Shown one piece after another: positions 45,759-55,451 of a stretch of 64,000 nucleotides of DNA (positions are counted from its first letter, which is position 1; every line of letters starts with the position of its first letter). Below the pieces are notes generated by a model. That model saw nothing but the letters and a program-made list of their open reading frames with translations. It made no database searches and was not told the origin of the DNA. A program made the translations under genes and the position numbers. Source of the stretch: Xenorhabdus innexi. Its GTDB lineage: Bacteria > Pseudomonadota > Gammaproteobacteria > Enterobacterales > Enterobacteriaceae. The stretch is taken from assembly GCF_002632485.1 (NCBI RefSeq), contig NZ_NIBU01000001.1:62001-126000 (forward strand), written 5' to 3'.

Positions 45759-45869
45759 AATAATACAGCCGAATCGGTATTTAGCCCCTGTAATTCTAAT
45801 CACTGTGGTATCATCCCTGTTTTGTACGTCATATCACCTGATAGCTGATAGACAGTGCTCCTGTCTTTC
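45720..45869 (+). repeat. Second copy of the trpH upstream region
   Basis: This stretch matches 53680-53831 with only a few substitutions, from TTGATACTTAATCATGATGC to CAGTGCTCCTG. It holds the same candidate extended -10 (TGGTATCAT). At its right end the trpH ribosome-binding site and start are replaced by a terminator hairpin. Confidence 0.92.
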
Positions 45870-45892
45870 AGCCCCGTTTCGGGGCTTTTTTT
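45870..45892 (+). terminator. Strong intrinsic terminator
   Basis: AGCCCC-GTTTC-GGGGCT is followed by at least seven T residues. If the copied trpH promoter just upstream is active, it would give a short terminated RNA of about 100 bases. Confidence 0.85.
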
Positions 45893-45921
45893 ATCCCTGC
45901 CTGAAGTTACATTCCATTTAA

Positions 45922-46098
45922 AATCAGTTTTGGTTAATTACCGCGATTGTCATGGCTGCGCAGCCTATCGGAGCGGGTGTTTATGTTTTTGCGAATAAAT
46001 ATGGGTTTAAACAGGAAATTATCTCTTTTTCCATTATCATTTCTCTGCTTATTGCACTGGTCACGATACCCACTATTTTACAATTGTTTCCTGTGTAA
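45922..46098 (+). pseudogene. C-terminal relic of an auxin-efflux-carrier (AEC) family permease
   Basis: The open frame after an in-frame stop reads FWLITAIVMAAQPIGAG, then VYVFANKYGF and a hydrophobic final helix ending LFPV. This is the typical C-terminus of an AEC-family permease of about 310 residues. Only the last 50 or so residues remain. A strong terminator follows directly, as expected for a real gene end. Confidence 0.8.
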
Positions 46099-46125
46099 AA
46101 TTCTATAATCCGAATTATGTTTAAG

Positions 46126-46176
46126 CCGTCACTGAAACATCTATTTTAATAGAAAATTTTCAGTGACGGTTTTTTT
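46126..46176 (+). terminator. Strong intrinsic terminator after the permease relic
   Basis: CCGTCACTGAAA pairs with TTTCAGTGACGG over 12 bp and is followed by seven T residues. Confidence 0.9.
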
Positions 46177-46271
46177 CCGTTTAAGGCTATAAGTCATCAT
46201 TCAGTCGAAAATGGTCAAGAAATCACCGTCAATTTCTTATCCAGAATTCAGGTTAACTTATATCAGTTTAA

Positions 46272-46586
46272 TCACCGGAGTTTTATCGAGTTAATAACCG
46301 TTTTAACTCCCGAAATGCTTCTTGCAATTTGAATGGCCTGCCTGACTTCTTCGGGGGAACGCGCAAAACCACTCAACTGAACACGCCCTTTATAAGTTTC
46401 GACATTGATATCATTGGAGTTAAGACTTTTGTCTTCAAATAGTGCCGTTTTTATTTTTGTTGTGATTACGGTGTCATCAATATAGTTGCCTGTGCTTTCG
46501 GTAGTGGCTGTTGGCGCACATGCAGATAACATTGCGGTGATAACGGCTGCGATAAAGAATGCATAAATGGATTGTGATTTTTTCAT
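46272..46586 (-). CDS. BON-domain lipoprotein
   Basis: A 104-residue protein. The signal peptide ends in a lipobox (LSAC, Cys about residue 23), so it should be lipid-anchored in the envelope. One BON domain follows (about 45-104), with IDDTVITTKIKTALF and VQLSGFARSPEE. BON proteins such as OsmY and DolP bind phospholipid surfaces. A single BON domain makes it shorter than either of those. It stands alone between trpA and the permease relic. Confidence 0.88.
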   Translation of the reverse strand: MKKSQSIYAFFIAAVITAMLSACAPTATTESTGNYIDDTVITTKIKTALFEDKSLNSNDINVETYKGRVQLSGFARSPEEVRQAIQIARSISGVKTVINSIKLR

Positions 46587-46760
46587 AATGGCTCTCCGTT
46601 GATGTCAGGAATAATAAAATACGATTTTTGTTCTCTGGCGATGATTTTACACACATCACTGTGGCAAGGCTTTTACAGAGGAATGTTGGAATAGCAGTAA
46701 TTCAGAAGTATTGTTGAAGATAAGGGAACTTACAAATAAAGTAGATTTTGTTTTTAGTCA

Positions 46761-46790
46761 TTTCCCCCATAAATTCACTTATGGGGGAAA
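46761..46790 (-). terminator. Hairpin at the end of the trp operon
   Basis: TTTCCCCCATAA and TTATGGGGGAAA form a perfect 12-bp stem with a 6-base loop, located just past the trpA stop. The T-run on the minus strand is poor. Confidence 0.7.
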
Positions 46791-46796
46791 CCGATA

Positions 46797-47603
46797 CTAT
46801 CGTAGGGTAGCGGATTTCATTGAATGAACAAATACCCTGAGTTTTTCTAACATAACCTGTGGTTGATGTAAATTATTCTCAATGATATTGACTACGGCTG
46901 AACCTGAGATTGCACCCGCTGCACCACTGTTAATAACAGATGTCACCTGTGCTGGCTCGGAAATGCCAAACCCCTGTATAGCCGGAGCTGCACGATATTC
47001 TTTGAGTTTGTTGACCAGCTCTGTCAGTGGATTTTCCATCCTGTTCTGTACACCGGTAGTACCTGCTCTGGATAGCAGATAAGTGTAACCGCGTCCGAAT
47101 GAGGCAATTTCACGCAATAAATTATCATCTGCATTGGGCGGACAGATGAAAATGGGAGCAATATTGTGCTTTATGGCTGCAGAGTAAAAAGGGCGCGATT
47201 CAGAGACTGGCACATCAGCAACCAGAACGGAATCAACCCCGGCATTTTTACAGCGGGCGTAAAATTCATCTATTCCATTGTGGAATACCAGATTTGCATA
47301 CATTAGCAGGCCGATGGGAATATCGGGATACTTTGCCCGAATTTGTGTCAGTAATTCGAAACAGAGTGTTGGTGTAACATGGGAAGATAGAGCACGCAGG
47401 TTAGCATTCTGGATCGTCGGCCCGTCTGCCAGAGGGTCGGAAAAAGGAATACCAATCTCCAGCGCATCGGCTCCGCCGGAAATGAGGGCATCAATGATAT
47501 CTAAAGATAATTCAGGATTAGGATCACCGAGAGTGACAAAAGGAACAAAAGCGCCCTGATTTTGTTTTTCTAATTTCTTGAATAGCAGCTCATAACGTTC
47601 CAT
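46797..47603 (-). CDS. trpA: Tryptophan synthase alpha subunit
   Basis: A 268-residue TIM-barrel enzyme that splits indole-3-glycerol phosphate to indole and glyceraldehyde-3-phosphate and feeds indole to TrpB. Catalytic Glu and Asp lie in PFVTLGDP and [17 protein letters not shown]. The phosphate-binding GFGIS segment and SGSAVV are present. It is the last gene of the trp operon and overlaps trpB by one base (TGATG). Confidence 0.97.
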   Translation of the reverse strand: MERYELLFKKLEKQNQGAFVPFVTLGDPNPELSLDIIDALISGGADALEIGIPFSDPLADGPTIQNANLRALSSHVTPTLCFELLTQIRAKYPDIPIGLLMYANLVFHNGIDEFYARCKNAGVDSVLVADVPVSESRPFYSAAIKHNIAPIFICPPNADDNLLREIASFGRGYTYLLSRAGTTGVQNRMENPLTELVNKLKEYRAAPAIQGFGISEPAQVTSVINSGAAGAISGSAVVNIIENNLHQPQVMLEKLRVFVHSMKSATLR

Positions 47604-48793
47604 CAGATTTCCCCCCTGGATTTCAGGATATTGTGAACAGTAAAGATATCTTTGTCGCCACGACCGGATAAATTGACGATGAGTAATTGTTCTTTATCCG
47701 GCTCCTGCTGGATCATTTTCAGTGCATAGGCGAGGGCGTGTGAAGACTCTAATGCCGGAATAATTCCTTCATTCAGTGACAGCGCTTTAAATGCGTCCAG
47801 TGCTTCATCATCTGTGATGGAGACATAATCCGCCCGCCCGATGCTGTTAAGGTAGGCGTGCTGAGGGCCAACGGAAGGAAAATCTAAACCGGCAGAAATG
47901 GAATATGATTCTTCTATCTGCCCGTCTTCTGTCTGCATAATCGGCGATTTCATACCAAAATAGATGCCCAGTTTGCCGTGTTTTAATGGTGCTCCATGCT
48001 CTCCGGTTTCAATACCATGCCCTGCGGGTTCAACGCCTATCAGACGCACATCCGTTTCAGGAATAAATTCCGCAAATAATCCGATAGCATTTGAACCTCC
48101 GCCAATACAGGCAATGACGGCATCGGGCAGGCGTCCTTCTCTTTCCAGAATCTGAGCTTTGGCTTCTTCACCAATCATACGCTGGAATTCACGTACCATT
48201 GTTGGATAAGGATGCGGGCCAGCAGCAGTGCCAAGCAAGTAATGTGCTTTATCATAACTGCCGGACCAGTCACGCATGGCTTCATTACAGGCATCTTTCA
48301 GGGTTGCAGAGCCACTGTGAACAGGAATGACTTCTGCACCCATCAGACGCATACGGAATACGTTGGGGGATTGGCGTTCAATATCTTTTGCCCCCATGTA
48401 AACACGGCATTTCAGGCCAAGCAGCGCGCACGCCAGCGCGGTTGCCACGCCATGCTGACCAGCCCCCGTTTCGGCAATGATCTCTTTTTTTCCCATTCGT
48501 TTCGCCAGTAACGCCTGACCTAATACCTGATTGGTTTTATGTGCCCCGCCATGAAGTAAATCTTCACGTTTCAGATATAAACGGGTTTTGGTGCCTTTGG
48601 TTAAATTCTGGCATAGCGTTAACGCGGTCGGACGACCGGCATAATTTTTCAGTAGGTCATGAAATTCCTGCTGAAATTCAGGGTCACTTTTTGCCTCGAT
48701 AAATGCTTCTTCTAATTGGTCAAGGGCAGGGCTGAGAATTTGGGGGACGAATTGTCCGCCAAATTCACCAAAATACGGATTTAATTTACTCAT
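47603..48793 (-). CDS. trpB: Tryptophan synthase beta subunit
   Basis: About 396 residues. This PLP enzyme joins indole and serine. The PLP lysine is in GGAHKTNQ, the phosphate site is GGGSNAIG, and [10 protein letters not shown] is conserved. I choose ATG 48793 ([13 protein letters not shown]), which matches the E. coli N-terminus and length; an in-frame ATG at 48802 adds three residues and has its GGGAA too close. Confidence 0.96.
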   Translation of the reverse strand: MSKLNPYFGEFGGQFVPQILSPALDQLEEAFIEAKSDPEFQQEFHDLLKNYAGRPTALTLCQNLTKGTKTRLYLKREDLLHGGAHKTNQVLGQALLAKRMGKKEIIAETGAGQHGVATALACALLGLKCRVYMGAKDIERQSPNVFRMRLMGAEVIPVHSGSATLKDACNEAMRDWSGSYDKAHYLLGTAAGPHPYPTMVREFQRMIGEEAKAQILEREGRLPDAVIACIGGGSNAIGLFAEFIPETDVRLIGVEPAGHGIETGEHGAPLKHGKLGIYFGMKSPIMQTEDGQIEESYSISAGLDFPSVGPQHAYLNSIGRADYVSITDDEALDAFKALSLNEGIIPALESSHALAYALKMIQQEPDKEQLLIVNLSGRGDKDIFTVHNILKSRGEI

Positions 48794-48839
48794 TGTTTTC
48801 ATTTCCCACTTTCTGTCTGAATATTAGTTGTCTGAAATA

Positions 48840-50207
48840 TCACTGGTAGCAGCGTAATTGTTGAAAAACCTGTTTTATTTTCTGGCTGCTTTTAATTCCG
48901 GGTTTGAGTTCAACACCGGAATTAAAATCCAGTCCGTAACAACCCAATGCGGCGGCCTGCCGACAGTTATCAGCATTTAACCCCCCGGCGAGAACACTGT
49001 TCTGCTGAAAACTTTTATCAATTAATTTCCAGTTAAACGTTTTTCCTGTACCTCCGGAACCATTGTCCAGTAATAAGTGGTCAATATTAGACAGGCCGGA
49101 AAATCCTTCCGTTTTTGACATATCAACGGATTTCCAGATTTCACAGGATTCGGGCAGTAAAGAGCGAAGCGCATCAATATAGGATTGATCTTCATTACCG
49201 TGTAGCTGAACTGCGGTCAGTGAAAGAGTCCGGGCAGTCTGGCAGACAAAATCAATGGGCTGATTCTGGAATACACCCACATATAACAAAGGTACTTCAT
49301 TAATAATTTGCTGCGCTTGTTGCTGGCTTATCCTGCGCGGTGATTTTTCGGCAAAAATCAGACCGCCATAGACAGCCCCTGCCTGTAGAGCTGCTTTTGC
49401 ATCTTGTGGGCGGGTTAAACCACAAATTTTATTGTCACCCAGAATCAGGCGGCGTAACGCAAGATCCAAATCGGACTGAGACATCAAAGCACTGCCAATC
49501 AGAAAACCGTCTGCAAACTGGCTCAACTCGCGTATTTGCTGGTGGCTGTGAATGCCTGATTCACTAATAACGATAGTCTCTTCGGGTAAGCCTGCTGCCA
49601 GCTTACGGGTACGTTGCAAATCGATGGACAGATCTCGCAGATCCCGGTTATTGATACCAACGACCTTTGCTCCCAGTGCGATTGCCCGGTGGCGTTCAGA
49701 TTCATTACTGACTTCCGTTAATACTCCCATATTAAGGCTGTGAGCCAGATCTGAAAGCTGACGATAGGTTTCATCATCCAGTACGGAAAGCATCAGCAGG
49801 ATGGCATCTGCCTGATAATAACGAGCCAGATAAACCTGATAGGGATCAATGATGAAATCTTTACACAGAACAGGCTGGTGCACGGCTGCACTGACCAGAC
49901 GGAGAAAATCATAACTGCCCTGAAAATATTTTTCGTCGGTCAGTACTGAGACTGCGGCAGCATAAGGCTGGTAGGTTTTAGCAATGCGCACCGGATCAAA
50001 ATCAGGCCTAATTAATCCCTTTGAAGGCGACGCCTTTTTGCATTCCAGAATAAAAACGGTCTGTTTGTGCGTCAGTGCCTGATAAAACCGGCGGTGGCTT
50101 GGCACAACGGAATCCAAAAAACTTTCCAGCGGCTGTTCAGCCTTGCGAGTGATGAGATATGACGCCTTATCTTCAACGATTTTCTGTAATACATTGCTTT
50201 TCATCAT
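48840..50207 (-). CDS. trpCF: Bifunctional indole-3-glycerol phosphate synthase / phosphoribosylanthranilate isomerase
   Basis: A 455-residue fusion of TrpC (about 1-255; FILECKKASPSKGLIR, CKDFIIDPYQVYLAR, SESGIHS) and TrpF (about 258-455; CGLTRPQDA, GVFQNQ, LDNGSGGTGKTFNW, AGGLNADN). It catalyses two successive steps of tryptophan synthesis, as in other Enterobacterales. Its start overlaps the trpD stop. Confidence 0.97.
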   Translation of the reverse strand: MMKSNVLQKIVEDKASYLITRKAEQPLESFLDSVVPSHRRFYQALTHKQTVFILECKKASPSKGLIRPDFDPVRIAKTYQPYAAAVSVLTDEKYFQGSYDFLRLVSAAVHQPVLCKDFIIDPYQVYLARYYQADAILLMLSVLDDETYRQLSDLAHSLNMGVLTEVSNESERHRAIALGAKVVGINNRDLRDLSIDLQRTRKLAAGLPEETIVISESGIHSHQQIRELSQFADGFLIGSALMSQSDLDLALRRLILGDNKICGLTRPQDAKAALQAGAVYGGLIFAEKSPRRISQQQAQQIINEVPLLYVGVFQNQPIDFVCQTARTLSLTAVQLHGNEDQSYIDALRSLLPESCEIWKSVDMSKTEGFSGLSNIDHLLLDNGSGGTGKTFNWKLIDKSFQQNSVLAGGLNADNCRQAAALGCYGLDFNSGVELKPGIKSSQKIKQVFQQLRCYQ

Positions 50208-51205
50208 TAAAACCCTGCTGCTAATGTGATCACTTTTTCATAGGCACGACCGCTGTAAATCGTATCCAATGCCTGTTGCGTATTTTGCCGTAAGTCTTCC
50301 TGACCATGTATTCTCATTAAAAGAGCAACATTGGCCGCTACCGCATCAATATGCGCTTTTTTACCTTGCCCTTGTAGTAATAAGCTCATCATATGATGGT
50401 TTTCCTGTGGTGTTCCTCCGCTGAGTGCTGATATCGGGTGATTTGGCAGCCCGAAGTCTTCCGCTGTTAACTGATATTGGATAATTTCACCATGGTTAAG
50501 TTCAGCAATTTGAGTCGGAGCGTGTAAAGCAACTTCATCCATACCTCCGCTATGTACAACGGCAGCACGCTGATAACCCAATACCTGTAGTGTCTGGGCG
50601 ATAGGGTTCACTAGTTCTGGGTTGTAAACACCAATCAGGGCAAGCGGTGGACGGGCTGGGTTGATTAACGGGCCGAGAATATTGAACAAAGTACGGGTTT
50701 TCAGTTGCTGGCGAACATTCACGGCATGACGGAATCCACTGTGATAGCGGGGGGCAAAAAGAAAGCAGATATTGATTTCATCCAGTGCCCGACGGGATTC
50801 TTCAGCACTGGCATCCAGTGAAATACCAAATTCAGCCAGCAAATCGGATGATCCTGAGCGACTGGAAATGCTGCGATTACCGTGTTTTGCTACTTTAAGA
50901 CCGCAGGCTGCCGCGACAAAAGCACTGGTTGTTGAGATATTGATGCTGTTTGTGCCATCACCGCCTGTTCCAACGATGTCACAGAAGGTGTAATCGGGGC
51001 GCGGAAACGGAGATGTATTGGCTAAAAATGCCTGTGCAGCTCCGGCAATTTCCTGTGGCTGTTCACCGCGCAGTTTCATACTGATTAATACAGCGGCTAA
51101 TTGGGTATCGCTCAACTCACCGCAAATAATAGCAGTAAAAAGTTTTTTGCTTTCCTGCTGGGTCAGGGCTTGGGCACTGAACAGTTTTTCGAAAATTAAT
51201 TGCAT
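50207..51205 (-). CDS. trpD: Anthranilate phosphoribosyltransferase
   Basis: A 332-residue enzyme that transfers phosphoribose from PRPP to anthranilate. The motifs [33 protein letters not shown] and the NILGPLINP segment are present. It is separate from trpG, unlike the E. coli trpGD fusion. It lies 15 bases downstream of trpG. Confidence 0.97.
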   Translation of the reverse strand: MQLIFEKLFSAQALTQQESKKLFTAIICGELSDTQLAAVLISMKLRGEQPQEIAGAAQAFLANTSPFPRPDYTFCDIVGTGGDGTNSINISTTSAFVAAACGLKVAKHGNRSISSRSGSSDLLAEFGISLDASAEESRRALDEINICFLFAPRYHSGFRHAVNVRQQLKTRTLFNILGPLINPARPPLALIGVYNPELVNPIAQTLQVLGYQRAAVVHSGGMDEVALHAPTQIAELNHGEIIQYQLTAEDFGLPNHPISALSGGTPQENHHMMSLLLQGQGKKAHIDAVAANVALLMRIHGQEDLRQNTQQALDTIYSGRAYEKVITLAAGF

Positions 51206-51220
51206 TTTCCCATCCTCCTT

Positions 51221-51817
51221 TTATTGACCTTGCTCTGGCAACTTGAGTGCCCATGCCAGCGTTTGTTCAAGTAATCGGCTTCCTTGTGTTGTCAGGATAG
51301 ATTCAGGGTGGAACTGGAATCCACAAACTCTGTTATCGTCATGACGAACAGCCATTACAGTGTCGTGACAATAAGCCGAAACAACCAATGTTGACGGAAT
51401 ATTTACACCGACAAGAGAATGATAACGAGCAACAGGAAGCGGGTTAGGCAGCCCGAAGAACATAGCCACTCCATCATGAATTGCTGATGTTGATTTGCCG
51501 TGCAGGATTTCAGTGGCTGCTGAGATATCGCCACCATAAGCTTCGATAATTGCCTGATGCCCGAGGCATATGCCGATCACCGGAATTTTTCCGATAACCT
51601 GTTGAAGTAATTGTGGCATACATCCGGCATCTGATGGTTTTCCCGGCCCCGGAGACAGCATCAGTAATGGCGATAGCATGTTTTCAAGTTGAGCCATTAT
51701 TATCTCTGCGGATACCGTATTACGGTAGATAATAACCTGATGCCCACCACAGCGTAGTTGATCCACGAGATTGTAGGTAAAAGAGTCAACATTATCGATC
51801 AGAAGAATATTCGCCAT
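51221..51817 (-). CDS. trpG: Anthranilate synthase glutamine amidotransferase component
   Basis: A 198-residue class I glutamine amidotransferase with the nucleophile Cys in GICLGHQ and the His/Glu pair in FQFHPES. It supplies ammonia to TrpE. It overlaps trpE by one base. It stands alone as a gene, as in Serratia- and Yersinia-like trp operons. Confidence 0.97.
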   Translation of the reverse strand: MANILLIDNVDSFTYNLVDQLRCGGHQVIIYRNTVSAEIIMAQLENMLSPLLMLSPGPGKPSDAGCMPQLLQQVIGKIPVIGICLGHQAIIEAYGGDISAATEILHGKSTSAIHDGVAMFFGLPNPLPVARYHSLVGVNIPSTLVVSAYCHDTVMAVRHDDNRVCGFQFHPESILTTQGSRLLEQTLAWALKLPEQGQ

Positions 51818-53376
51818 CAGAATGTGACCTCCGTGTTGTGAGCTTGAGCAATAGCACGAATGACAGCTCTGGATTTACTCTGAGTTTCCTGAACTTCTGA
51901 GTACGGAACTGAGTCCAGAACGATACCCGCTCCCACCTGAACAGATGCTTCCCCGTTTTCTACATAGGCAGAACGAATAACAATGCATGAGTCAAAATCC
52001 CCTTTACCGGTGAAATAGCCTACTGCACCGCCATAACTGCCCCGACGTTCATTCTCATACCGGGCAATAAGCTGCATCGCCCGGATTTTCGGGGCGCCTG
52101 TCAGTGTTCCCATATTCATACAGGCCTGATAGGCATGGAAAATATCCAGATCATGGCGAAGTGTACCGACAACCCGGGAAACAAGATGCATGACAAATGA
52201 ATAGCGATCGACTTTCATTAAATCCGCAACATAGCGGCTACCCGGTTCGCAAATACGGGCTAAATCATTACGGGCTAAATCAACCAGCATGACATGCTCG
52301 GATAACTCTTTAGCATCGGTGCGCATTTCTAGTTCAAGTCGGCTATCCAGATCAGCATCTAACTCACCACAGGCATCACGTCCGCGTGGTCGTGTTCCTG
52401 CGATGGGATAAATTTCAATTTGCTGACTATCGGAATCATATTTGAGGGCACTTTCGGGCGAAGCGCCAAACAGGCAAAAATCCTGATCCTGCATAAAAAA
52501 CATATAAGGGCTTGGGTTTTGTTTTTTCAGAGTATGGTAAGCATTCAGCGGAGCCGGGCAGGGTAAGGTAAAACGTCGGGATGGAACAGCCTGAAAGATA
52601 TCTCCCTGCCGGATAAATTGCTGTAACTGCTGCACGATATCAGCGTACTGTTCATCACTCCGGTTACAGGAAATTTCCATGTCAGGGAGTGTGACCGGTT
52701 TTAAGAGCTGGCGAGGCTCGGCAATGGTATTTTCCAGCGCAGTTAAACGCTCCTCAAGGCGCTGATTTTCTGCCTTTGATGCACCAAACAGCGAAGTTTG
52801 TAACATAGCGCGCTGATTTTGGTGGTCAATCATCATTATGGTTTCCGCCAGATAAAAGCAGAAATCAGGGCAGCGTTGAGAGGTTTTGAGTGTGGGAAGT
52901 TGTTCGAATTCGGCGACTAAATCATAGGAAAACAATCCGCCTGCAAAAATGGCATCAGGATCTTCCGCAAAAGAAGATAATTCAGTAATGGCACGTAATG
53001 CATCAAAAACAGAATCGGCTTTTAAGCGGCTATCTTCGTCTAAATTCTCTTTAATAGCAGGAAATTGTACCTGAAGGGTGGGTGCTTTGAGAGTAGTCAG
53101 GGCTTTTTCTGATAGCAGATTAGCTAAGACAGGCAGCAGATTTTCGCCATTTTTAGTTAACGCTGTAAAATCAACCTGCCGACCGTTAGCTGCGATGCGT
53201 ATAGCGCTATCAATAATCAATATGCTTTTGAGATCTCTCTTACTGTTAATTTCAGCAGATTCTAACAATAATGTTGCTGGCCGATTATTACATAGCTGGT
53301 TGAAAAGCAGCGTTGGATCAGCCTGATAGACTGTTTCTCGCTGATTTACCGAAATATTGAAGTCCTTATCTGTCAT
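51817..53376 (-). CDS. trpE: Anthranilate synthase component I
   Basis: A 519-residue chorismate-utilising enzyme. Conserved segments include [48 protein letters not shown] and [11 protein letters not shown]. The N-terminal LLESAEI resembles the feedback-binding LLES motif for tryptophan. It is the first enzyme gene of the operon, behind a leader and attenuator. A shortened copy of its first part lies at 37042-37304. Confidence 0.97.
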   Translation of the reverse strand: MTDKDFNISVNQRETVYQADPTLLFNQLCNNRPATLLLESAEINSKRDLKSILIIDSAIRIAANGRQVDFTALTKNGENLLPVLANLLSEKALTTLKAPTLQVQFPAIKENLDEDSRLKADSVFDALRAITELSSFAEDPDAIFAGGLFSYDLVAEFEQLPTLKTSQRCPDFCFYLAETIMMIDHQNQRAMLQTSLFGASKAENQRLEERLTALENTIAEPRQLLKPVTLPDMEISCNRSDEQYADIVQQLQQFIRQGDIFQAVPSRRFTLPCPAPLNAYHTLKKQNPSPYMFFMQDQDFCLFGASPESALKYDSDSQQIEIYPIAGTRPRGRDACGELDADLDSRLELEMRTDAKELSEHVMLVDLARNDLARICEPGSRYVADLMKVDRYSFVMHLVSRVVGTLRHDLDIFHAYQACMNMGTLTGAPKIRAMQLIARYENERRGSYGGAVGYFTGKGDFDSCIVIRSAYVENGEASVQVGAGIVLDSVPYSEVQETQSKSRAVIRAIAQAHNTEVTF

Positions 53377-53430
53377 ACCCCACCTCTTTTATTATCGTTA
53401 TTTACAGTTTTTACCTACAAAAAATGGCAT

Positions 53431-53456
53431 AAAAAAACCCGCTTTTCAGAGCGGGT
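53431..53456 (-). terminator. trp attenuator terminator hairpin
   Basis: On the minus strand ACCCGCT and AGCGGGT form a short GC-rich stem followed by seven T residues. It lies between the trpL stop and trpE, where the attenuator is expected. It is missing in the copied locus. Confidence 0.88.
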
Positions 53457-53486
53457 CATTGGCACTTTGGATCTCACTTATGTGCG

Positions 53487-53570
53487 TCATTCAACCGCCC
53501 TGAGAGGGAAGTAGAGCCACCAACGCATGGTTTGAGCTGTTCTCATAATTTTCATAAGTGTGATCATCAT
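53487..53570 (-). CDS. trpL: trp operon leader peptide
   Basis: A 27-codon ORF preceded by AAGG, with an ATG at 53570 and another at 53567 that has better spacing. It contains two adjacent Trp codons in RWWLYFPLRAV and ends with TGA about 30 bases before the terminator stem. Tandem Trp codons just before an attenuator fit control by ribosome stalling during tryptophan shortage. The RAV ending is similar to the Serratia leader as I remember it. Confidence 0.88.
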   Translation of the reverse strand: MMITLMKIMRTAQTMRWWLYFPLRAVE

Positions 53571-53620
53571 AAGTGCCTTGTTAGTAGAGTGTTAGTAACA
53601 TGTATCCGAATAAATCCTGC

Positions 53621-53654
53621 GTACTAGTAAACTGATTCTTGGTTTGCTTGTCAA
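53621..53654 (-). promoter_or_regulatory. trp promoter and TrpR operator
   Basis: Read on the minus strand: -35 TTGACA (53654-53649), a 17-base spacer and -10 TTTACT (53631-53626). The operator CAGTTTACTAGTAC overlaps the -10, close to the E. coli operator half-sites CTAGTTAACTAGTAC. TrpR with bound tryptophan would block polymerase here. Confidence 0.85.
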
Positions 53655-53679
53655 CCGTTTTTTGGGGTCATAATCATTT

Positions 53680-53831
53680 AATTGATACTTAATCATGATG
53701 CGATAGGGTTTCTTTTATTCAATAATATAGCCTATTCGGTATTTAGCCCCTGTAACTCTAATCACTGTGGTATCATCCCTGTTTTGTACGTCATATCACC
53801 TGATAGCTGATAGACAGTGCTCCTGCTTTTC
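53680..53831 (+). promoter_or_regulatory. trpH upstream region with candidate promoter (also copied at 45720)
   Basis: A candidate extended -10, TGGTATCAT (53768-53776), lies upstream of trpH without a good -35. The whole stretch is duplicated at 45720-45869. I see no other gene between trpL and trpH. Confidence 0.4.
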
Positions 53832-53854
53832 ATCCAACACACAGGTAAAGAACA

Positions 53855-54727
53855 ATGACTGATGCCATCAGTGAAATGACAAAACGTTATGATCTACATA
53901 GCCATACGACGGCTTCAGATGGCGTTTTATCACCTGAGCAATTAGTGGACAGGGCCATTTCCACGGGCATCAATATACTGGCAATTACTGACCACGATAC
54001 GACGGCCGGTATTCCGGCGGCTTTAAACCATATCAGCCAAAATCAGCTCCCTCTGACCTTAATATCCGGCGTTGAAATTTCAACGTTATGGCAAAATATG
54101 GAAATTCATATCGTCGGCTTAAATATTGATATCAACTCCGTTGCTTTAAAAACATTTCTGGCGAAGCAGGTTAATTTAAGAAAAGAACGCGGGATTGAAA
54201 TCGGGAAGCGGTTAGCTAAAGCAGGCATTCCCGATGCCTGGGAAGGTGCATCCCGGTTAGCTAATGGCGGACAGGTCACTCGTGGGCACTTTGCCCGTTA
54301 TCTGATTGAAGCGGGAATTGAACCGACAATCCAGAAAGTTTTCAAAAAATATCTGGCGAGAGGAAAAATCGGTTATGTTCCGCCTCAATGGTGTACAATC
54401 GAGCAGGCTGTTGAAGCCATTCATCAGGCCGGAGGGCAGGCGGTGATCGCTCACCCCGGCAGATATGGTTTGTCAATGAAATGGCTGAAGCGCTTAATTG
54501 ACTGGTTTAAGCAGCATGGTGGTGATGCAATGGAAGTTGCGCAATGCCAGCAGGCACCTAATGAAAGGCAACAACTTGGTCAACTGGCAAGAGAATATGG
54601 GCTGAAAGTATCATTAGGGTCGGATTTTCACCAGCCTTGTTCATGGATAGAACTTGGTCGTAATTTGTGGTTACCGGGTGATGTTGTACCGATATGGCAC
54701 GACTGGTCACAACGCGGGGCTGCATAA
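53855..54727 (+). CDS. rnm: PHP-domain 5'-3' exoribonuclease RNase AM (TrpH/YciV)
   Basis: A 290-residue PHP-family metallohydrolase. The metal-binding motifs are DLHSHTTASDG, AITDHDT, a GVEIST glutamate, AHPGRYG and LGSDFHQP. The E. coli homologue (YciV, formerly TrpH) is a 3',5'-nucleoside bisphosphate phosphatase and 5'-3' exoribonuclease that matures the 5' end of rRNA. ATG 53855 lies after AGGTAAAG. It is divergent from the trp operon, as in E. coli. Confidence 0.93.
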   Translation: MTDAISEMTKRYDLHSHTTASDGVLSPEQLVDRAISTGINILAITDHDTTAGIPAALNHISQNQLPLTLISGVEISTLWQNMEIHIVGLNIDINSVALKTFLAKQVNLRKERGIEIGKRLAKAGIPDAWEGASRLANGGQVTRGHFARYLIEAGIEPTIQKVFKKYLARGKIGYVPPQWCTIEQAVEAIHQAGGQAVIAHPGRYGLSMKWLKRLIDWFKQHGGDAMEVAQCQQAPNERQQLGQLAREYGLKVSLGSDFHQPCSWIELGRNLWLPGDVVPIWHDWSQRGAA

Positions 54728-54768
54728 AACTTAAGGCGGCGAGGCTGCATAGAAGTAGAGGTTATTGT

Positions 54769-55389
54769 ATGAGCCAGTTTTTTTATATCCATCCTGACAA
54801 TCCACAGACACGTCTTATTGACCAGAGTGTGGAAGTGCTGAAAAAGGGCGGAGTTGTCATCTATCCTACTGATTCAGGTTATGCCATTGGCTGCTGTCTC
54901 GAAAATAAGGACGCAATGACCCGCATATGCCGCATTCGTCAATTAGATGGGCGGCACAATTTTACGCTGATGTGTCGTGATTTATCAGAAATTGCGACTT
55001 ATGCCCATGTGAGTAATCAGGCATTCCGGTTAATCAAAAATAATACTCCCGGAAATTACACATTTATTCTACAGGCGACAAAAGAAGTGCCGCGCCGTTT
55101 AATGAACGAGAAACGTAAGACTATCGGTCTGCGTGTGCCATCTAACCCTATAGCTTTAGCGCTGCTCGAGGCAATGCGTGAGCCGTTGATGTCATGTAGC
55201 CTGATTTTACCCGGAAATGATTTTGCTGAATCTGATCCGGAAGAGATTAAGGATACGCTGGGTAAACAAGTTGATTTAATTATCCACGGTGGCTATCTTG
55301 GGCAGCAACCAACAACAGTAATAGATTTAACCGAAGATTCACCTGTGGTTCTCCGCGAAGGTGAAGGCGATGTAACGCCTTTTTTATAA
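54769..55389 (+). CDS. yciO: YciO, Sua5/YrdC-family protein
   Basis: A 206-residue protein with the YrdC fold: VIYPTDSGYAIGC, KNNTPGNYTFIL, RRLMNEKRKTIGLRVP. It matches E. coli YciO closely. It is a paralogue of the threonylcarbamoyl-AMP synthases, but its own role is not settled. I start at ATG 54769 (MSQFFYIHPDNPQ) with AGAGG eight bases upstream; an earlier in-frame ATG inside trpH adds non-conserved sequence. Confidence 0.94.
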   Translation: MSQFFYIHPDNPQTRLIDQSVEVLKKGGVVIYPTDSGYAIGCCLENKDAMTRICRIRQLDGRHNFTLMCRDLSEIATYAHVSNQAFRLIKNNTPGNYTFILQATKEVPRRLMNEKRKTIGLRVPSNPIALALLEAMREPLMSCSLILPGNDFAESDPEEIKDTLGKQVDLIIHGGYLGQQPTTVIDLTEDSPVVLREGEGDVTPFL

Positions 55390-55451
55390 GATAACCACGT
55401 TATTATTTTTTATTATACGACGCCTGTGAAGGCGACAGCAGAGGTTGCTCA

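Noticed and set aside
36940-46271. Looked for transposase, integrase, tRNA or att sites bounding the island
   Set aside because: None seen; the only flanking repeats are the split trp-region copies and the interspersed repeat.
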